A stretch of DNA of 64,000 bases from Shinella pollutisoli (GTDB lineage: Bacteria; Pseudomonadota; Alphaproteobacteria; Rhizobiales; Rhizobiaceae), in assembly GCF_024609765.1 (NCBI RefSeq), contig NZ_JANFDG010000012.1, forward strand, positions 1-64,000. The letters run 5' to 3'. The position numbers and the translations under genes were made by a program. Under the pieces are notes generated by a model. That model was not told the DNA's origin. It did not search any database and was given only the letters and a program-made list of their open reading frames with translations. Positions 8,585-17,153 of the stretch are shown piece after piece; within the stretch, counting starts at the first letter, position 1; the number at the start of each line of letters is the position of its first letter.

Positions 8585-8923
8585 CTACCCCCTGATATGC
8601 CGCGTCTGCTCGTAAATCTTCGTCGAGCGCGCGCCGGAGCGGCAGTAGCCGAGCATCGGGCGCGGCAGTTCGTCGAGCGCGTCGACCATGCCGCGCACGG
8701 CCTCCGCCGTCACGCCCATCGCGCCGACGGGAACGTGGGCGACCTCGATGCCGAGCGCCTTCGCGCGCGCGGCGATCTCGGAGAATTCCGGCTGGCCGGG
8801 CTGCTCGTGGTCGGGCCGGTGGCAGACGATCGACTTGAACCCCATGGCGGCGATGGCGTCGAGGTCCTCGACGGAAATCTGGCCGGCGACGGAATATTCG
8901 TCGTTGATCGCGCGGATGTCCAT
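8585..8923 (-). CDS. TIGR01244-family phosphatase/sulfurtransferase-like protein (DUF442)
   Basis: The 112-residue protein has the beta-lactamase-hydrolase-like/TIGR01244 layout: an N-terminal YSVAGQISVEDL strand-helix, ICHRP-like strand (SIVCHRPDHEQ), VAHVPVG, and the active-site loop YCRSGARS with Cys94 and Arg99, as in dual-specificity phosphatases and rhodaneses. It is a single domain, without the metallo-beta-lactamase or permease domain fused to it in some relatives such as Blh. It is convergent with the ThDP gene and follows the DUF4432-like gene on the minus strand. A role in sulfide or sulfur metabolism is known for some relatives but is only a possibility here. Confidence 0.85.
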   Translation of the reverse strand: MDIRAINDEYSVAGQISVEDLDAIAAMGFKSIVCHRPDHEQPGQPEFSEIAARAKALGIEVAHVPVGAMGVTAEAVRGMVDALDELPRPMLGYCRSGARSTKIYEQTRHIRG

Positions 8924-8982
8924 GGATGATCCTTTCCGAATTGGTGCGCAAACCGTTTAAGCCCGCGCGGGGCGAGCGTCAA

Positions 8983-9837
8983 TCAGCGGACCTCGAAGGA
9001 AAGCCCGTAGCCGACGCTGGCGCCGGGCGAAAGCGCCGGCGCCTCGCCGGCGGCGATCAGTTCCGCGCGCGGGGCGAGCCGGTGGCTCACCGGCTCGATG
9101 CCCATGACGGCGCAGCCCGGCGACTGGTTGCGCCAGACCTGGAGGAAGGGCAGCGTGTCCACCCGGAAGCGCACGGAGAGGCTGCGCCCGCCGAGCGCCG
9201 CGATCGGCCCGATTGCCACCTCCGCCCAGCCGTGCTCCGCGGTCTCCGCCGCCGGCACGCAGAAGATCCGCACGTCGCCCTCGTCGAAGCGCCAGGGCAG
9301 GCTGCCGCCGGGCAGCATCGCGCCCGAAAGCCGCGTGTCCCCGTCGAAGAGCCCCGTGCCGATGTTCATGTGATACATGGCGAAGGCCGGCCAGGCGCCC
9401 TCGCCCGTGTTCGTCACCCGGTCGTCGAGGGCGATGTGGCCGGTCGTGCGGTCGGCGCGCCAGCGGCGGAAGAGTTCCGCCCTGCCGCCGTTCGCGAGCG
9501 CGACGGGAACGCGCCCCTCGCAGATCGCCGCGCGCGCATCCTCCTCGGTGACGACGTCGCGCGCCTCATGCGAGGAGAGCGAGCCGTGCAGCGGATAGCG
9601 GCGCCCGTCCGCCGCGCCCTCCACCGTCTCGGGATGGCGGATATGGTCCGGCCCGCAGGAGAAGAGGAAGCCCGGCAGCGCCCGGTCGATGCGCGGATCG
9701 CCGTCGGACGGGATCGCCGTGCCCGGCGCCAGCTCGACGCCGTGGAAGACGGCGCTGCCGATGTCGAGGACGGACTGCGGCGTCAGTTCGAGGCGAAAGG
9801 ACTGTTCGGGCGTGTCGGCGGTCAGGGCGAGGGTCAT
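8983..9837 (-). CDS. DUF4432-like galactose-mutarotase-fold protein
   Basis: About 284 residues are rich in beta strands, with DHIRHPETVEG, RRYPLHGSLSS, YHMNIG and GIEPVSHRL segments that match the aldose-1-epimerase/DUF4432 fold, where conserved His and Glu residues line the sugar site. The start is set at ATG 9837 (preceded by a ccgg-rich weak site, protein MTLALTADTPEQ); an in-frame start at 9921 would add an unlikely leader. No signal peptide is seen. Its substrate is unknown; neighbours give no sugar-pathway context. Confidence 0.75.
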   Translation of the reverse strand: MTLALTADTPEQSFRLELTPQSVLDIGSAVFHGVELAPGTAIPSDGDPRIDRALPGFLFSCGPDHIRHPETVEGAADGRRYPLHGSLSSHEARDVVTEEDARAAICEGRVPVALANGGRAELFRRWRADRTTGHIALDDRVTNTGEGAWPAFAMYHMNIGTGLFDGDTRLSGAMLPGGSLPWRFDEGDVRIFCVPAAETAEHGWAEVAIGPIAALGGRSLSVRFRVDTLPFLQVWRNQSPGCAVMGIEPVSHRLAPRAELIAAGEAPALSPGASVGYGLSFEVR

Positions 9838-10035
9838 TCCGGGGCTCCGCGGGGCGATTTGCGGGCGCCATGCTAGAGCGGCGGCAACGGCAATGCCATG
9901 GGGCAGCGACGCTCCGCCCACATTTTTGCCGGAGGCCGGCGGCAGCTTTTCGCATGCCGCGTTGACCGATCGTTCACCATCGATTCAGCTTTTCCATATT
10001 AAGGTCGGATTTGCGGTGTTTCGTCCGCGCGCAAT

Positions 10036-11454
10036 ATGCAATATGACGGGTCGGGTATCGTGAATTCCATAGTCAGAACAAGCATTTCGCTGCTCATGGC
10101 GGCAACGGCGGCAAGCCTTGCGGCGCTGCCCGCCGACGCCCAGCAGCGTTACGGCCGCCGCGACACGATCCTCGTCTCGCCCGAAGGCTACGTGCTCGAC
10201 TACATCCCCGACGACGCCCGCGTGATGCGCGACAGCCGCGGCCGCACCGTCTATGTCGACGCCTGGGGCGACGTCATCGCGATCGCCGAGCCCGCCGACC
10301 GCCGTTATGCCCGCTCCGAGCGCTACAACCCGCGCCGCGACCGCTACCGCCCCGTCACCGGCTATCCGGACGGCGACGCCGGCTATTTCCCGCCGGCACC
10401 GGACGACGGCTACGGCTACGGCGACGAGCTGACGACCGGCTCCGTGCCGGAGCTGCGCGAGGCGCTGCCCGGCGGGATCGAGCGCCAGCCGCTGCCCGAC
10501 TATTCGACCGGCGACGACATGGCGGCACTTCCCGCCGACGGCGGCACGGCGGCCGACAGCGAGTTCGTGCCCGGCCCGACGTTCGACGCGGCGATCGCCA
10601 TCGGCAAGAAGACCTCGGCCGAGATCACGGCGCTGCAGGTGTTTCTGGACCGCGAGGGCTTCTCGCCGGGCGTGATCGACGGCAAGAAGGGTTCCAACGT
10701 CGTGAAGGCCATCGAGGCCTGGCAGAAGGCGACCGGCGAGACGCTCGATCCGAACGACACCGACGACATCCTCGAGCGGCTGCGGCTTTCGGGCGGCATG
10801 GCCTTCACCACCTACGAGATCACCGCCGCCGACGCCGCCGGCCCCTACGTGGCCGCCATCCCCGACGACTATGCCGAGAAGGCCGCGCTGCCGCACCTCT
10901 CCTATACCTCCACCGTGGAGATGCTGGCGGAGAAGTTCCACATGGACGAGGCCTATCTCCGCGAGATCAACCCGGGCGTCGACTTCACCATCCCCGGCAC
11001 GATCGTCAAGGTCGTCGACATCGGTGCGGCCAAGACCGGCAAGGTGGCGAAGATCCTCGCCGACAAGGGCCGCAAGCAGGTGCTCGCCTATGACGAGGCC
11101 GGCAACCTGATCGCCGCCTATCCGGCGAGCATCGGCTCCGCCGACACGCCCTCGCCCTCCGGCCTCGTGACGGTCGAGCGCGTCGCGCTCAATCCGGGCT
11201 ACACCTACAATCCGAAGATCAACTTCAAGCAGGGCAACAACGACAAGGTGCTGACGCTCCAGCCCGGTCCGAACGGCCCGGTCGGCACCGTCTGGATCGC
11301 CCTCTCCAAGCCCACCTACGGCATCCACGGCACGCCGGAGCCCTCCAAGATCGGCAAGACCCAGAGCCACGGCTGCATCCGCCTCACTAACTGGGACGCG
11401 ACGGAGCTTGCCAAGATGACGAGCCCGGGGGTGACGGTGGAGTTCGTGGACTAG
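10036..11454 (+). CDS. Periplasmic L,D-transpeptidase with peptidoglycan-binding domain
   Basis: The domain order is: signal peptide (through LPADAQQ, about residue 36), a Tyr/Arg/Asp-rich low-complexity stretch to about residue 150, a PG_binding_1-like repeat (ITALQVFLDREGFSPGVIDG, near 195-235), a LysM-like strand-helix region (YTSTVEMLAEKFHMDEAYLR) and a C-terminal YkuD domain with HGTPEPSKIG and SHGCIRL (catalytic Cys447). Such enzymes make 3-3 cross-links or attach proteins to peptidoglycan, and rhizobia rely heavily on them in polar growth. A GTG at 10060 is an equally good start and gives a more typical signal peptide. Confidence 0.9.
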   Translation: MQYDGSGIVNSIVRTSISLLMAATAASLAALPADAQQRYGRRDTILVSPEGYVLDYIPDDARVMRDSRGRTVYVDAWGDVIAIAEPADRRYARSERYNPRRDRYRPVTGYPDGDAGYFPPAPDDGYGYGDELTTGSVPELREALPGGIERQPLPDYSTGDDMAALPADGGTAADSEFVPGPTFDAAIAIGKKTSAEITALQVFLDREGFSPGVIDGKKGSNVVKAIEAWQKATGETLDPNDTDDILERLRLSGGMAFTTYEITAADAAGPYVAAIPDDYAEKAALPHLSYTSTVEMLAEKFHMDEAYLREINPGVDFTIPGTIVKVVDIGAAKTGKVAKILADKGRKQVLAYDEAGNLIAAYPASIGSADTPSPSGLVTVERVALNPGYTYNPKINFKQGNNDKVLTLQPGPNGPVGTVWIALSKPTYGIHGTPEPSKIGKTQSHGCIRLTNWDATELAKMTSPGVTVEFVD

Positions 11455-11524
11455 GGAGTCCGGGAGGACTTACCCTCTCCGGCCCGAAGGCCATCGCATT
11501 GGGAACGAGGAGCGTGCCGTTTAC

Positions 11525-11660
11525 TCCTTCTCCCCGGCGGGGAGAGGTCGCGGCAGCGGGATGAGGGGGACGCCGCAGGCGAATTCATGCCTGCAACGGC
11601 GCGCCCCACCCCCTCACCCGACCCTTCGGGCCACCTTCTCCCCGCCGGGGAGAAGGAGAA
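11525..11660. repeat. Interspersed palindromic element
   Basis: Two modules of the window-wide element face each other: ccttctccccggcggggaga at the left and a module with cacccgacccttcgggccac at the right, separated by a 40-bp spacer. The 'acccttcggg' variant of the left end distinguishes this subtype (also at 24829, 36160 and 49265) from the 'ccgcctgccggc' subtype. Confidence 0.8.
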
Positions 11661-11699
11661 AATCGCAACGCCGCGTTTCATCGGCGACAGCTCCCTGCC

Positions 11700-13223
11700 T
11701 CAAGCCGCCCTGACATACCCCGAGCCGCGCGCCGCTTGCGCCGTGCCGCCGGTGCGGAAGGCGCGGAGCTGATCGGCGATGGAGGCGGCCTCCTGGGTGA
11801 GCGCCTGGCTTGCGGCATTCGCCTCCTCGACCATCGCGGCGTTCTGCTGGGTGATCTGGTCCATGGCGTTGATCGCCTGGTTGACGGCCTGCAGCCCGGT
11901 CGCCTGCTCGGCGGTCGAGGCGCGGATCGCCGTGAAGACCGAGCTCACCTCCACGACCTGGGCGACGATCTGGCGCAGCGACTGGGCGACCTCGTTGACC
12001 GAGCGCACGCCGCCCTCGACCTGGCCGTGCGACTTGGCGATGAGGTTCTGGATGTCCTTCGCCGCGTCGGCGCAGCGCTGCGCCAGCGCCCTGACCTCGG
12101 AGGCGACGACGGCGAAGCCGCGGCCCGCCTCGCCGGCGCGCGCCGCCTCGATGCCGGCGTTGAGCGCGAGCAGGTTCGTCTGGAAGGCGATCTCGTCGAT
12201 CACTTCTATGATATTGGCGATGGCCGCGGAGGACTGCTGGATCTCGCCCATGGCGGTGATCGCCTGCTCGACCACCTCGCCGCTGCGCTCGGCATTGCCG
12301 CGCGCGGCCATCACCAGCGTGTTGGCCTCGTTGGCGCTCTGCGCCGTCTGGCGCACGGTGGTCGTCACCTCCTCGACGGCGGCCGCCGTCTCCTCCAGGT
12401 TCGCGGCCTGCCGCTCGGTGCGCTTGGCGAGGTCGTCCGAAGCCGCGGCGATCTCCTGGGCACTCAGATGGATCGAGCCCGCGCCCGCGCCGATGCCGGC
12501 GATCGCCTGCGACAGCGCGGAGACGGCATGGTTGAAGTCCTCGCGCAGCGCCTCGTAGGCGGACGGCAGCGGGCCCTCGATGCGCGCCGTGAGGTCGCCG
12601 TCGGCGACACGCTTCAAGGCCGCGCCAAAACTATCGCCGACGATCCGGCGCTCCTCGGCCACGACCTCAGCCTGCACCGCCTGCTGCTTGGCGAGGTCGG
12701 ACATGTCCATGTAGACGGAGATCGACAGGTCCATATCGAGGAACATCGCCTTGAGCAGGCTGGAGAAGGTCGCGGCGAATTCCTCCGGTCCCGTCCCCTG
12801 GCGGGCGAAGAGCCCCTGCTTCGGCCAGAGCGCCTTGACGGCCTCCGTCAGCAGGTGCTCGACGATCAGCGCGTAGCCGCCGATGTACCAGCGCGGCTCC
12901 AGGCCGATGCGCGCGTGCACGTGACCGATCGTCTGCACCTTCGTCGCATAGTCGCCGGTGAAGTCGCCCGTAGCGATGTTCGCCCAGTGGCCGAGCTGCG
13001 CGTTCTTCGCCCGCTCCATGTGCGCGTCGCTGGAGAAGAGATGGTTGACCTCCGGGCTCTTGCGCACGATCGCGTAGAACTTGTCGAGCGCCGGGCCGAG
13101 CTCCTTGTCGATGAAGGGCTTCAGGCTGCGCAGCCGCTTCAGCGCGGCCTCGTCCAGGCCGAGATAGTCCAGACGGCGCGCGATATCGTGGTTCTGGCTG
13201 GCGGTCTGCGGGGTGTGCTTCAT
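11700..13223 (-). CDS. Soluble globin-coupled methyl-accepting chemotaxis protein
   Basis: The 507-residue protein has no membrane segment. Residues about 15-165 form a globin-coupled sensor (protoglobin) domain: DIARRLDYLGLD, then VQTIGHVHARIGLEPRWYIG, where His101/His103 are the candidates for the proximal haem ligand. A HAMP-like linker (RVADGDLTARIEG) follows near 205, then the MCP signalling domain with the hairpin tip EIAFQTNLLALNAGIEAARA and GFAVVASEVRALAQR. It is expected to bind haem, sense O2 and control CheA from the cytoplasm (HemAT-like aerotaxis). The next gene upstream on the same strand is an orphan ParA, separated by a terminator. Confidence 0.9.
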   Translation of the reverse strand: MKHTPQTASQNHDIARRLDYLGLDEAALKRLRSLKPFIDKELGPALDKFYAIVRKSPEVNHLFSSDAHMERAKNAQLGHWANIATGDFTGDYATKVQTIGHVHARIGLEPRWYIGGYALIVEHLLTEAVKALWPKQGLFARQGTGPEEFAATFSSLLKAMFLDMDLSISVYMDMSDLAKQQAVQAEVVAEERRIVGDSFGAALKRVADGDLTARIEGPLPSAYEALREDFNHAVSALSQAIAGIGAGAGSIHLSAQEIAAASDDLAKRTERQAANLEETAAAVEEVTTTVRQTAQSANEANTLVMAARGNAERSGEVVEQAITAMGEIQQSSAAIANIIEVIDEIAFQTNLLALNAGIEAARAGEAGRGFAVVASEVRALAQRCADAAKDIQNLIAKSHGQVEGGVRSVNEVAQSLRQIVAQVVEVSSVFTAIRASTAEQATGLQAVNQAINAMDQITQQNAAMVEEANAASQALTQEAASIADQLRAFRTGGTAQAARGSGYVRAA

Positions 13224-13428
13224 TCTGGCGGTTTCCTGACGGCTCGAGAGAACGGGAGGAAAGCGGGCACTGTCCTTCGAGGGGGTGGCACCGCAAGCAC
13301 CACGCCACCCCGCAACCCCTCATGGGTCCTGCCGAAGGCGCGGGGCCTCCACGGAAAGCTTTCTGACGCGATATCATTAGGTTAGCCAGGGTAAATTGTT
13401 CGTTACCAACTTGCGTTCCGTCACGAAA

Positions 13429-13456
13429 AACGGCCGCGTCCGAAGACGCGGCCGTT
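13429..13456 (-). terminator. Intrinsic terminator of the ParA gene, UUCG loop
   Basis: A perfect 12-bp inverted repeat (13429-13440 and 13445-13456) closes on a four-base loop that reads TTCG on the minus strand, followed in that direction by a short T run. It lies 27 bp after the ParA stop, so it should stop minus-strand transcription before the chemoreceptor gene. Confidence 0.85.
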
Positions 13457-13482
13457 CCTGCTTTCCGTCAATTCCAAGCGCG

Positions 13483-14199
13483 TCAGGCGGCCCGGCGGAT
13501 CGTCTGGAAGAAGCCTCGCCCGGCTCTCTCGCGATTGCGCAGCGGCAGGAGGCGCAGCACCTCCTCGGCGAAGAGGCGTGCGTTCTCGCAGGCCTTGTCG
13601 AGGTTGCTCACCCTGGCCGGGTCCATCGAGCGCAGCGTGCCGCCGCAGTCGAAGATGTCGCGGAAGGCGGTGCGCTCGCCGATCGGCGTGTCGAGCACGG
13701 TGACGCCGCGCGCGGAAAGCAGCGCCTTGATGGCCGCCATGGCGCGGGTCGTCACCAGCGAGCTCACGCGGGTGAGAACGACGGAATGGGCGATGCGGAT
13801 GCCGGCCCTCTCGTCGAGCTGCTTCAAAAGCTCGAGGATCTGCGCGGCACCGCGCGCATCCATCGCACAGCCCTGCACGGGGATCATCACGTGGTCCGAA
13901 AGCCCGATGGCCGTGGCGACGAGCGCGTCGCGGGCGCCGGCGAGGTCGATGACGAAATAGTCCGTCGTCCCGCGGTTCTCGCGGATATGGCACTGGAGGG
14001 AGGCCGTCGCGACCTCCGAGATGACGGCGATGTTCTTCTGCGGGCCGGAGATCTCGTGCCAGTGGCTGATCCAGCGCTGCGGGTCGGCGTCGAGGATGGT
14101 GACGCGGTGGCCCTGGCTTGCGAGCTCCGTGGCGAGGATCAGGGCCGCGGTGGTCTTGCCGGCGCCGCCCTTGGCATTGGCGAATGTGATGACTGGCAT
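13483..14199 (-). CDS. Orphan ParA/MinD-family ATPase
   Basis: The 238-residue protein begins MPVITFANAKGGAGKTTAAL, a deviant Walker A with the signature lysine; DADPQRW (A') and YFVIDLAGA (Walker B) follow. ATG 14199 is preferred because aggaaag lies just upstream and the P-loop sits at the N-terminus as in the family; an upstream in-frame ATG at 14286 would add 29 poorly conserved residues. There is no parB or repC-like partner nearby, so replicon partition is not indicated. ParA homologues such as PpfA position cytoplasmic chemoreceptor clusters, and a soluble chemoreceptor lies just downstream; that link is inference. Confidence 0.85.
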   Translation of the reverse strand: MPVITFANAKGGAGKTTAALILATELASQGHRVTILDADPQRWISHWHEISGPQKNIAVISEVATASLQCHIRENRGTTDYFVIDLAGARDALVATAIGLSDHVMIPVQGCAMDARGAAQILELLKQLDERAGIRIAHSVVLTRVSSLVTTRAMAAIKALLSARGVTVLDTPIGERTAFRDIFDCGGTLRSMDPARVSNLDKACENARLFAEEVLRLLPLRNRERAGRGFFQTIRRAA

Positions 14200-14360
14200 G
14201 TCTTTCCTCGTGAATGCTGCGAGCTGGTCATCGCTCTCGTCAGACGGCCCGGTTGGGAATGGCGCCCGCTTGATGAAACCTTTCAAAACATGGTTAACGA
14301 AACGGAAATGCGCGCCTCGCGAAGATTAACGAGGCGCGGCCGCAAACTTGCGCTTTCTCA

Positions 14361-14395
14361 AGGAAAAGGCCCGGAGAACGGGCGTTTCCGGGCCT
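14361..14395 (-). terminator. Intrinsic terminator of the amine catabolic operon
   Basis: A perfect 9-bp stem (14367-14375 with 14387-14395, aggcccgga/tccgggcct, 11-base loop) is followed on the minus strand by TTTTCCT. It lies 25 bp after the stop of the alcohol dehydrogenase gene, the last gene of the operon that begins near 22487. Confidence 0.85.
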
Positions 14396-14419
14396 CTGCC
14401 AATTGTTAACGATGAGAAT

Positions 14420-15565
14420 TCAGATGCATTCGACGAAGAGCGTCTTCGCCGCGTCGAGCGTCAGCTCCACCGGGTTGCCACCGGCCGTCGGGTCGACGAT
14501 CGCCATTTCCGCCATCTCGTCGATCCGGTCGATGCCGACGCCGAGCGCGGCAAGCTTGTCCGGCACGCCGAGCTCCTCGCGCAGCCTGAGCACGTATTCG
14601 AAGAAGCCGTCGAAGCCGCCGTCGATGCCGAGATAGGCGGCGGCACCGGCGATCCGCGCCTCGATCGCCGGGCGGTTGAAGGTCAAGACCGGCGGCATCA
14701 CCACGGCGTTGGTCATGCCGTGATGGGTGTTGTAGATCGCGCCGACCGGATGCGACAGCGAGTGGATCGCCCCGAGCCCCTTCTGGAAGGCGACCGCGCC
14801 CATGGCCGCGGCCGACATCATGTGGGCCCGCGCCTCGATGTCCGTGCCGTCCCTGTAGGCGCGCGGCAAAAATTCCTTGACGAGGCGCATGCCTTCGAGC
14901 GCGATGCCCTGGCTCATCGGGTGGTAGAAGGGCGAGGAATAGGCTTCCAGGCAATGGGCGAAGGCGTCCATGCCGGTGCCGGCGGTGATCGCCTTCGGCA
15001 TGCCGACCGTCAGCTCCGGGTCGCAGATCGTCACGGACGGCAGGAACTTCGGATGGAAGATCACCTTCTTCGTATGCGTTTCGGAATTGGTGATGACCGA
15101 GGCGCGGCCGACCTCCGAGCCGGTGCCGGCCGTCGTCGGCACGGCGACGATCGGGGCGATGCCGTCGGAGTTGGCGCGCGTCCACCAGTCGCCGATGTCC
15201 TCGAAGTCCCAGACCGGCCGCGTCTGGCCGGCCATGAAGGCGACGGCCTTGCCGAGGTCGAGGCCGGAGCCGCCGCCGAAGGCGACGACGCCGTCATGGC
15301 CGCCGTCCTTGAAGGCCTTCACGCCCGCGTCGAGGTTCCTGTCGTTCGGGTTCGGGTCGACGTCGGCGAAGATCGCCCGGCCGAGGCCGGCGGCGTCGAG
15401 GATGTCGAGCGCCCCTTGGGTGATCGCCATCGTCGAGAGGCCGCGGTCGGTGACGAGCAGCGGCTTCCTCATGCCGACGGCCTTGCAGTGGTCGGCGAGT
15501 TCCTTGATGCGGCCGGCGCCGAACTTGATGGCGGTCGGGTAGCTCCAGTTGGCGGTGATGGTCAT
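14420..15565 (-). CDS. Iron-containing alcohol dehydrogenase
   Basis: The 381-residue protein is a group III (Fe-type) NAD(P)-dependent dehydrogenase. The nucleotide site is GGGSGLDLGKA with PTTAGTGSEVGR; the metal ligands are in TGMDAFAHCLEAY, HSLSHPVGA and NTHHGMTNAV (Asp and three His). ATG at 15565 leaves five bases between it and the upstream aldehyde dehydrogenase stop, so the two are co-transcribed. It may reduce or oxidise the alcohol/aldehyde pair of the substrate handled by the operon; the exact compound is unknown. Confidence 0.9.
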   Translation of the reverse strand: MTITANWSYPTAIKFGAGRIKELADHCKAVGMRKPLLVTDRGLSTMAITQGALDILDAAGLGRAIFADVDPNPNDRNLDAGVKAFKDGGHDGVVAFGGGSGLDLGKAVAFMAGQTRPVWDFEDIGDWWTRANSDGIAPIVAVPTTAGTGSEVGRASVITNSETHTKKVIFHPKFLPSVTICDPELTVGMPKAITAGTGMDAFAHCLEAYSSPFYHPMSQGIALEGMRLVKEFLPRAYRDGTDIEARAHMMSAAAMGAVAFQKGLGAIHSLSHPVGAIYNTHHGMTNAVVMPPVLTFNRPAIEARIAGAAAYLGIDGGFDGFFEYVLRLREELGVPDKLAALGVGIDRIDEMAEMAIVDPTAGGNPVELTLDAAKTLFVECI

Positions 15566-15570
15566 GCTCT

Positions 15571-16950
15571 TCAAGCTTTCCTGAGATGGTAGGACTTCGG
15601 ACGCGTGAGGTTGTGGAAGCCGATGACGGAGAGCGAGCCGCCGCGGCCCGTTTCCTTGACGCCGGTCCAGCACAGCGCCGGGTCGAGATAGTCGGCGCGG
15701 TTCATGAAGACCGTGCCGGTCTCCAGATCGCGGCCGAGGCGGGCGGCGCGCTCGGCGTCCTTGGTCCACAGCGAGACGGTGAGGCCGTACTTGCAGTCGT
15801 TCATCAGCGCGAGCGCCTCTTCGTCGCTCTTGACCTTCATGATGCCGACGGCCGGGCCGAAGGTTTCTTCCGTCATGAACTCCATCGAATGATCGACGTC
15901 GACGAGGACCTGCGGGGCGACATAGGCGCCGCCGTCGTCGGCCGGGAACAGTTTCGGATCGACCAGCGCCTTCGCGCCCTTCGCGACCGCATCGGCGATC
16001 TGCGACCGCACCGTCGCGGCGAAGCGCTTGTGCGCCATCGGCCCGAGCGTCGTTTCGGGATCGAGCGGGTTGCCGAGCTTGTAGTTCGAGACCCAGGCGA
16101 CCGACTTCTCGACGAAGGTGTCGTAGAGCTTCTCGTTGACGTAGATGCGCTCGATGCCGCAGCAGCACTGGCCGGAATTGTAGGTGGCGCCGTCCATCAG
16201 CGTGTCGACGGCGGCGTCGAGGTCGGCGTCCTCCATGACGTAGCCGGGGTCCTTGCCGCCGAGTTCCAGCCCGACCGGCGTGAAGGTGCCGGCGGCGGCG
16301 CGCTCGATGGCGCGTCCCCCCTCGACGGAGCCGGTGAAGTTGATGAAGTCGAAGCTGTTGCCCGAGATCAGCGCCGAGGTCGTGTCGTGGTCGAGGAACA
16401 CGTTCTGGAACACGTCCTCCGGCACGCCCGCCTCGTTGAAGGCGCGCACGAGGCGCTCGCCGACGAGCAGCGTCTGCGCGGCATGCTTGATGATGACGGT
16501 GTTGCCGGCCATCAGTGCCGGCGCCACCGTGTTGATCGCCGTCATGTAGGGATAGTTCCACGGCGCGATGACGAAGACGACGCCGTGCGGCTCGCGCTCG
16601 ATGCGGCGCTCGAAGCGGTCGCTCGCCTCGACGACGATGGGCGCCAGCGACGAGCCGGCGATCTCGGCGACGTAGTTGGAGCGCTCGTTGAAGCCCTTGA
16701 ACTCACCGCCGTAGCGCACCGGCCGGCCCATCTGCCAGGCGATCTCCGGCACGACCTCGTCGGCCATCTCGTTGAGGCGGGCGACGCCCTTCAGCACGAG
16801 CTGCACGCGCTCGTCGAGCGGCCGCTTCGCCCACGCCTTCTGCGCCTTCTTCGCGCGCGCCACGATGGCCTGCGCCACTTCGAGCGGCATCGCCTCACGC
16901 TCGGCGTAAACCGAGCCGTCCACGGGGGATATGCACTTGATCACGGTCAT
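15571..16950 (-). CDS. NAD(P)-dependent aldehyde dehydrogenase
   Basis: The 459-residue ALDH contains APWNYPYMTAIN, the cofactor-binding FTGSVEGGRAI, the general-base segment LELGGKDPGYV and the catalytic cysteine in NSGQCCCGIERIY, plus ETFGPAVGIMKV near the C-terminus. The gene lies between the glutamine-synthetase-like gene and the alcohol dehydrogenase in the same direction. In gamma-glutamyl amine pathways an ALDH of this type oxidises the gamma-glutamyl aldehyde; that role is inferred from the neighbours. A 139-bp palindromic element separates it from the upstream gene. Confidence 0.9.
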   Translation of the reverse strand: MTVIKCISPVDGSVYAEREAMPLEVAQAIVARAKKAQKAWAKRPLDERVQLVLKGVARLNEMADEVVPEIAWQMGRPVRYGGEFKGFNERSNYVAEIAGSSLAPIVVEASDRFERRIEREPHGVVFVIAPWNYPYMTAINTVAPALMAGNTVIIKHAAQTLLVGERLVRAFNEAGVPEDVFQNVFLDHDTTSALISGNSFDFINFTGSVEGGRAIERAAAGTFTPVGLELGGKDPGYVMEDADLDAAVDTLMDGATYNSGQCCCGIERIYVNEKLYDTFVEKSVAWVSNYKLGNPLDPETTLGPMAHKRFAATVRSQIADAVAKGAKALVDPKLFPADDGGAYVAPQVLVDVDHSMEFMTEETFGPAVGIMKVKSDEEALALMNDCKYGLTVSLWTKDAERAARLGRDLETGTVFMNRADYLDPALCWTGVKETGRGGSLSVIGFHNLTRPKSYHLRKA

Positions 16951-17000
16951 GATCGACGTCCTGTTGGTTCTATCGGAATTTCAGTTACGACGCTCTGGCT

Positions 17001-17139
17001 GCCCCTCATCCGCCTGCCGGCACCTTCTCCCCGCAAGCGGGGCGAAGGGATATGCCGCACGGCTTTCCCCAACCAGTACCCGTTCGCAGGGCAGGTCCCC
17101 TCTCCCCGCTTGCGGGGAGAGGGTTAGGGTGAGGGGCAA
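17001..17139. repeat. Interspersed palindromic element inside an operon
   Basis: The element is of the ccgcctgccggc subtype, with left end gcccctcatccgcctgccgg, an internal ctccccgcaagcgggg palindrome, and a right module of a different subtype (tctccccgcttgcggggaga followed by gggttagggtgaggggca). It lies between the ligase and aldehyde dehydrogenase genes, where the RNA form could act as an mRNA-stabilising or attenuating hairpin. Confidence 0.8.
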
Positions 17140-17153
17140 TTTCCGGAACGCTT

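Noticed and set aside
13483-14199. Plasmid partition (repA/parA) locus
   Set aside because: No parB, repB, repC or iteron-like repeats are near; the gene stands alone with its own terminator.
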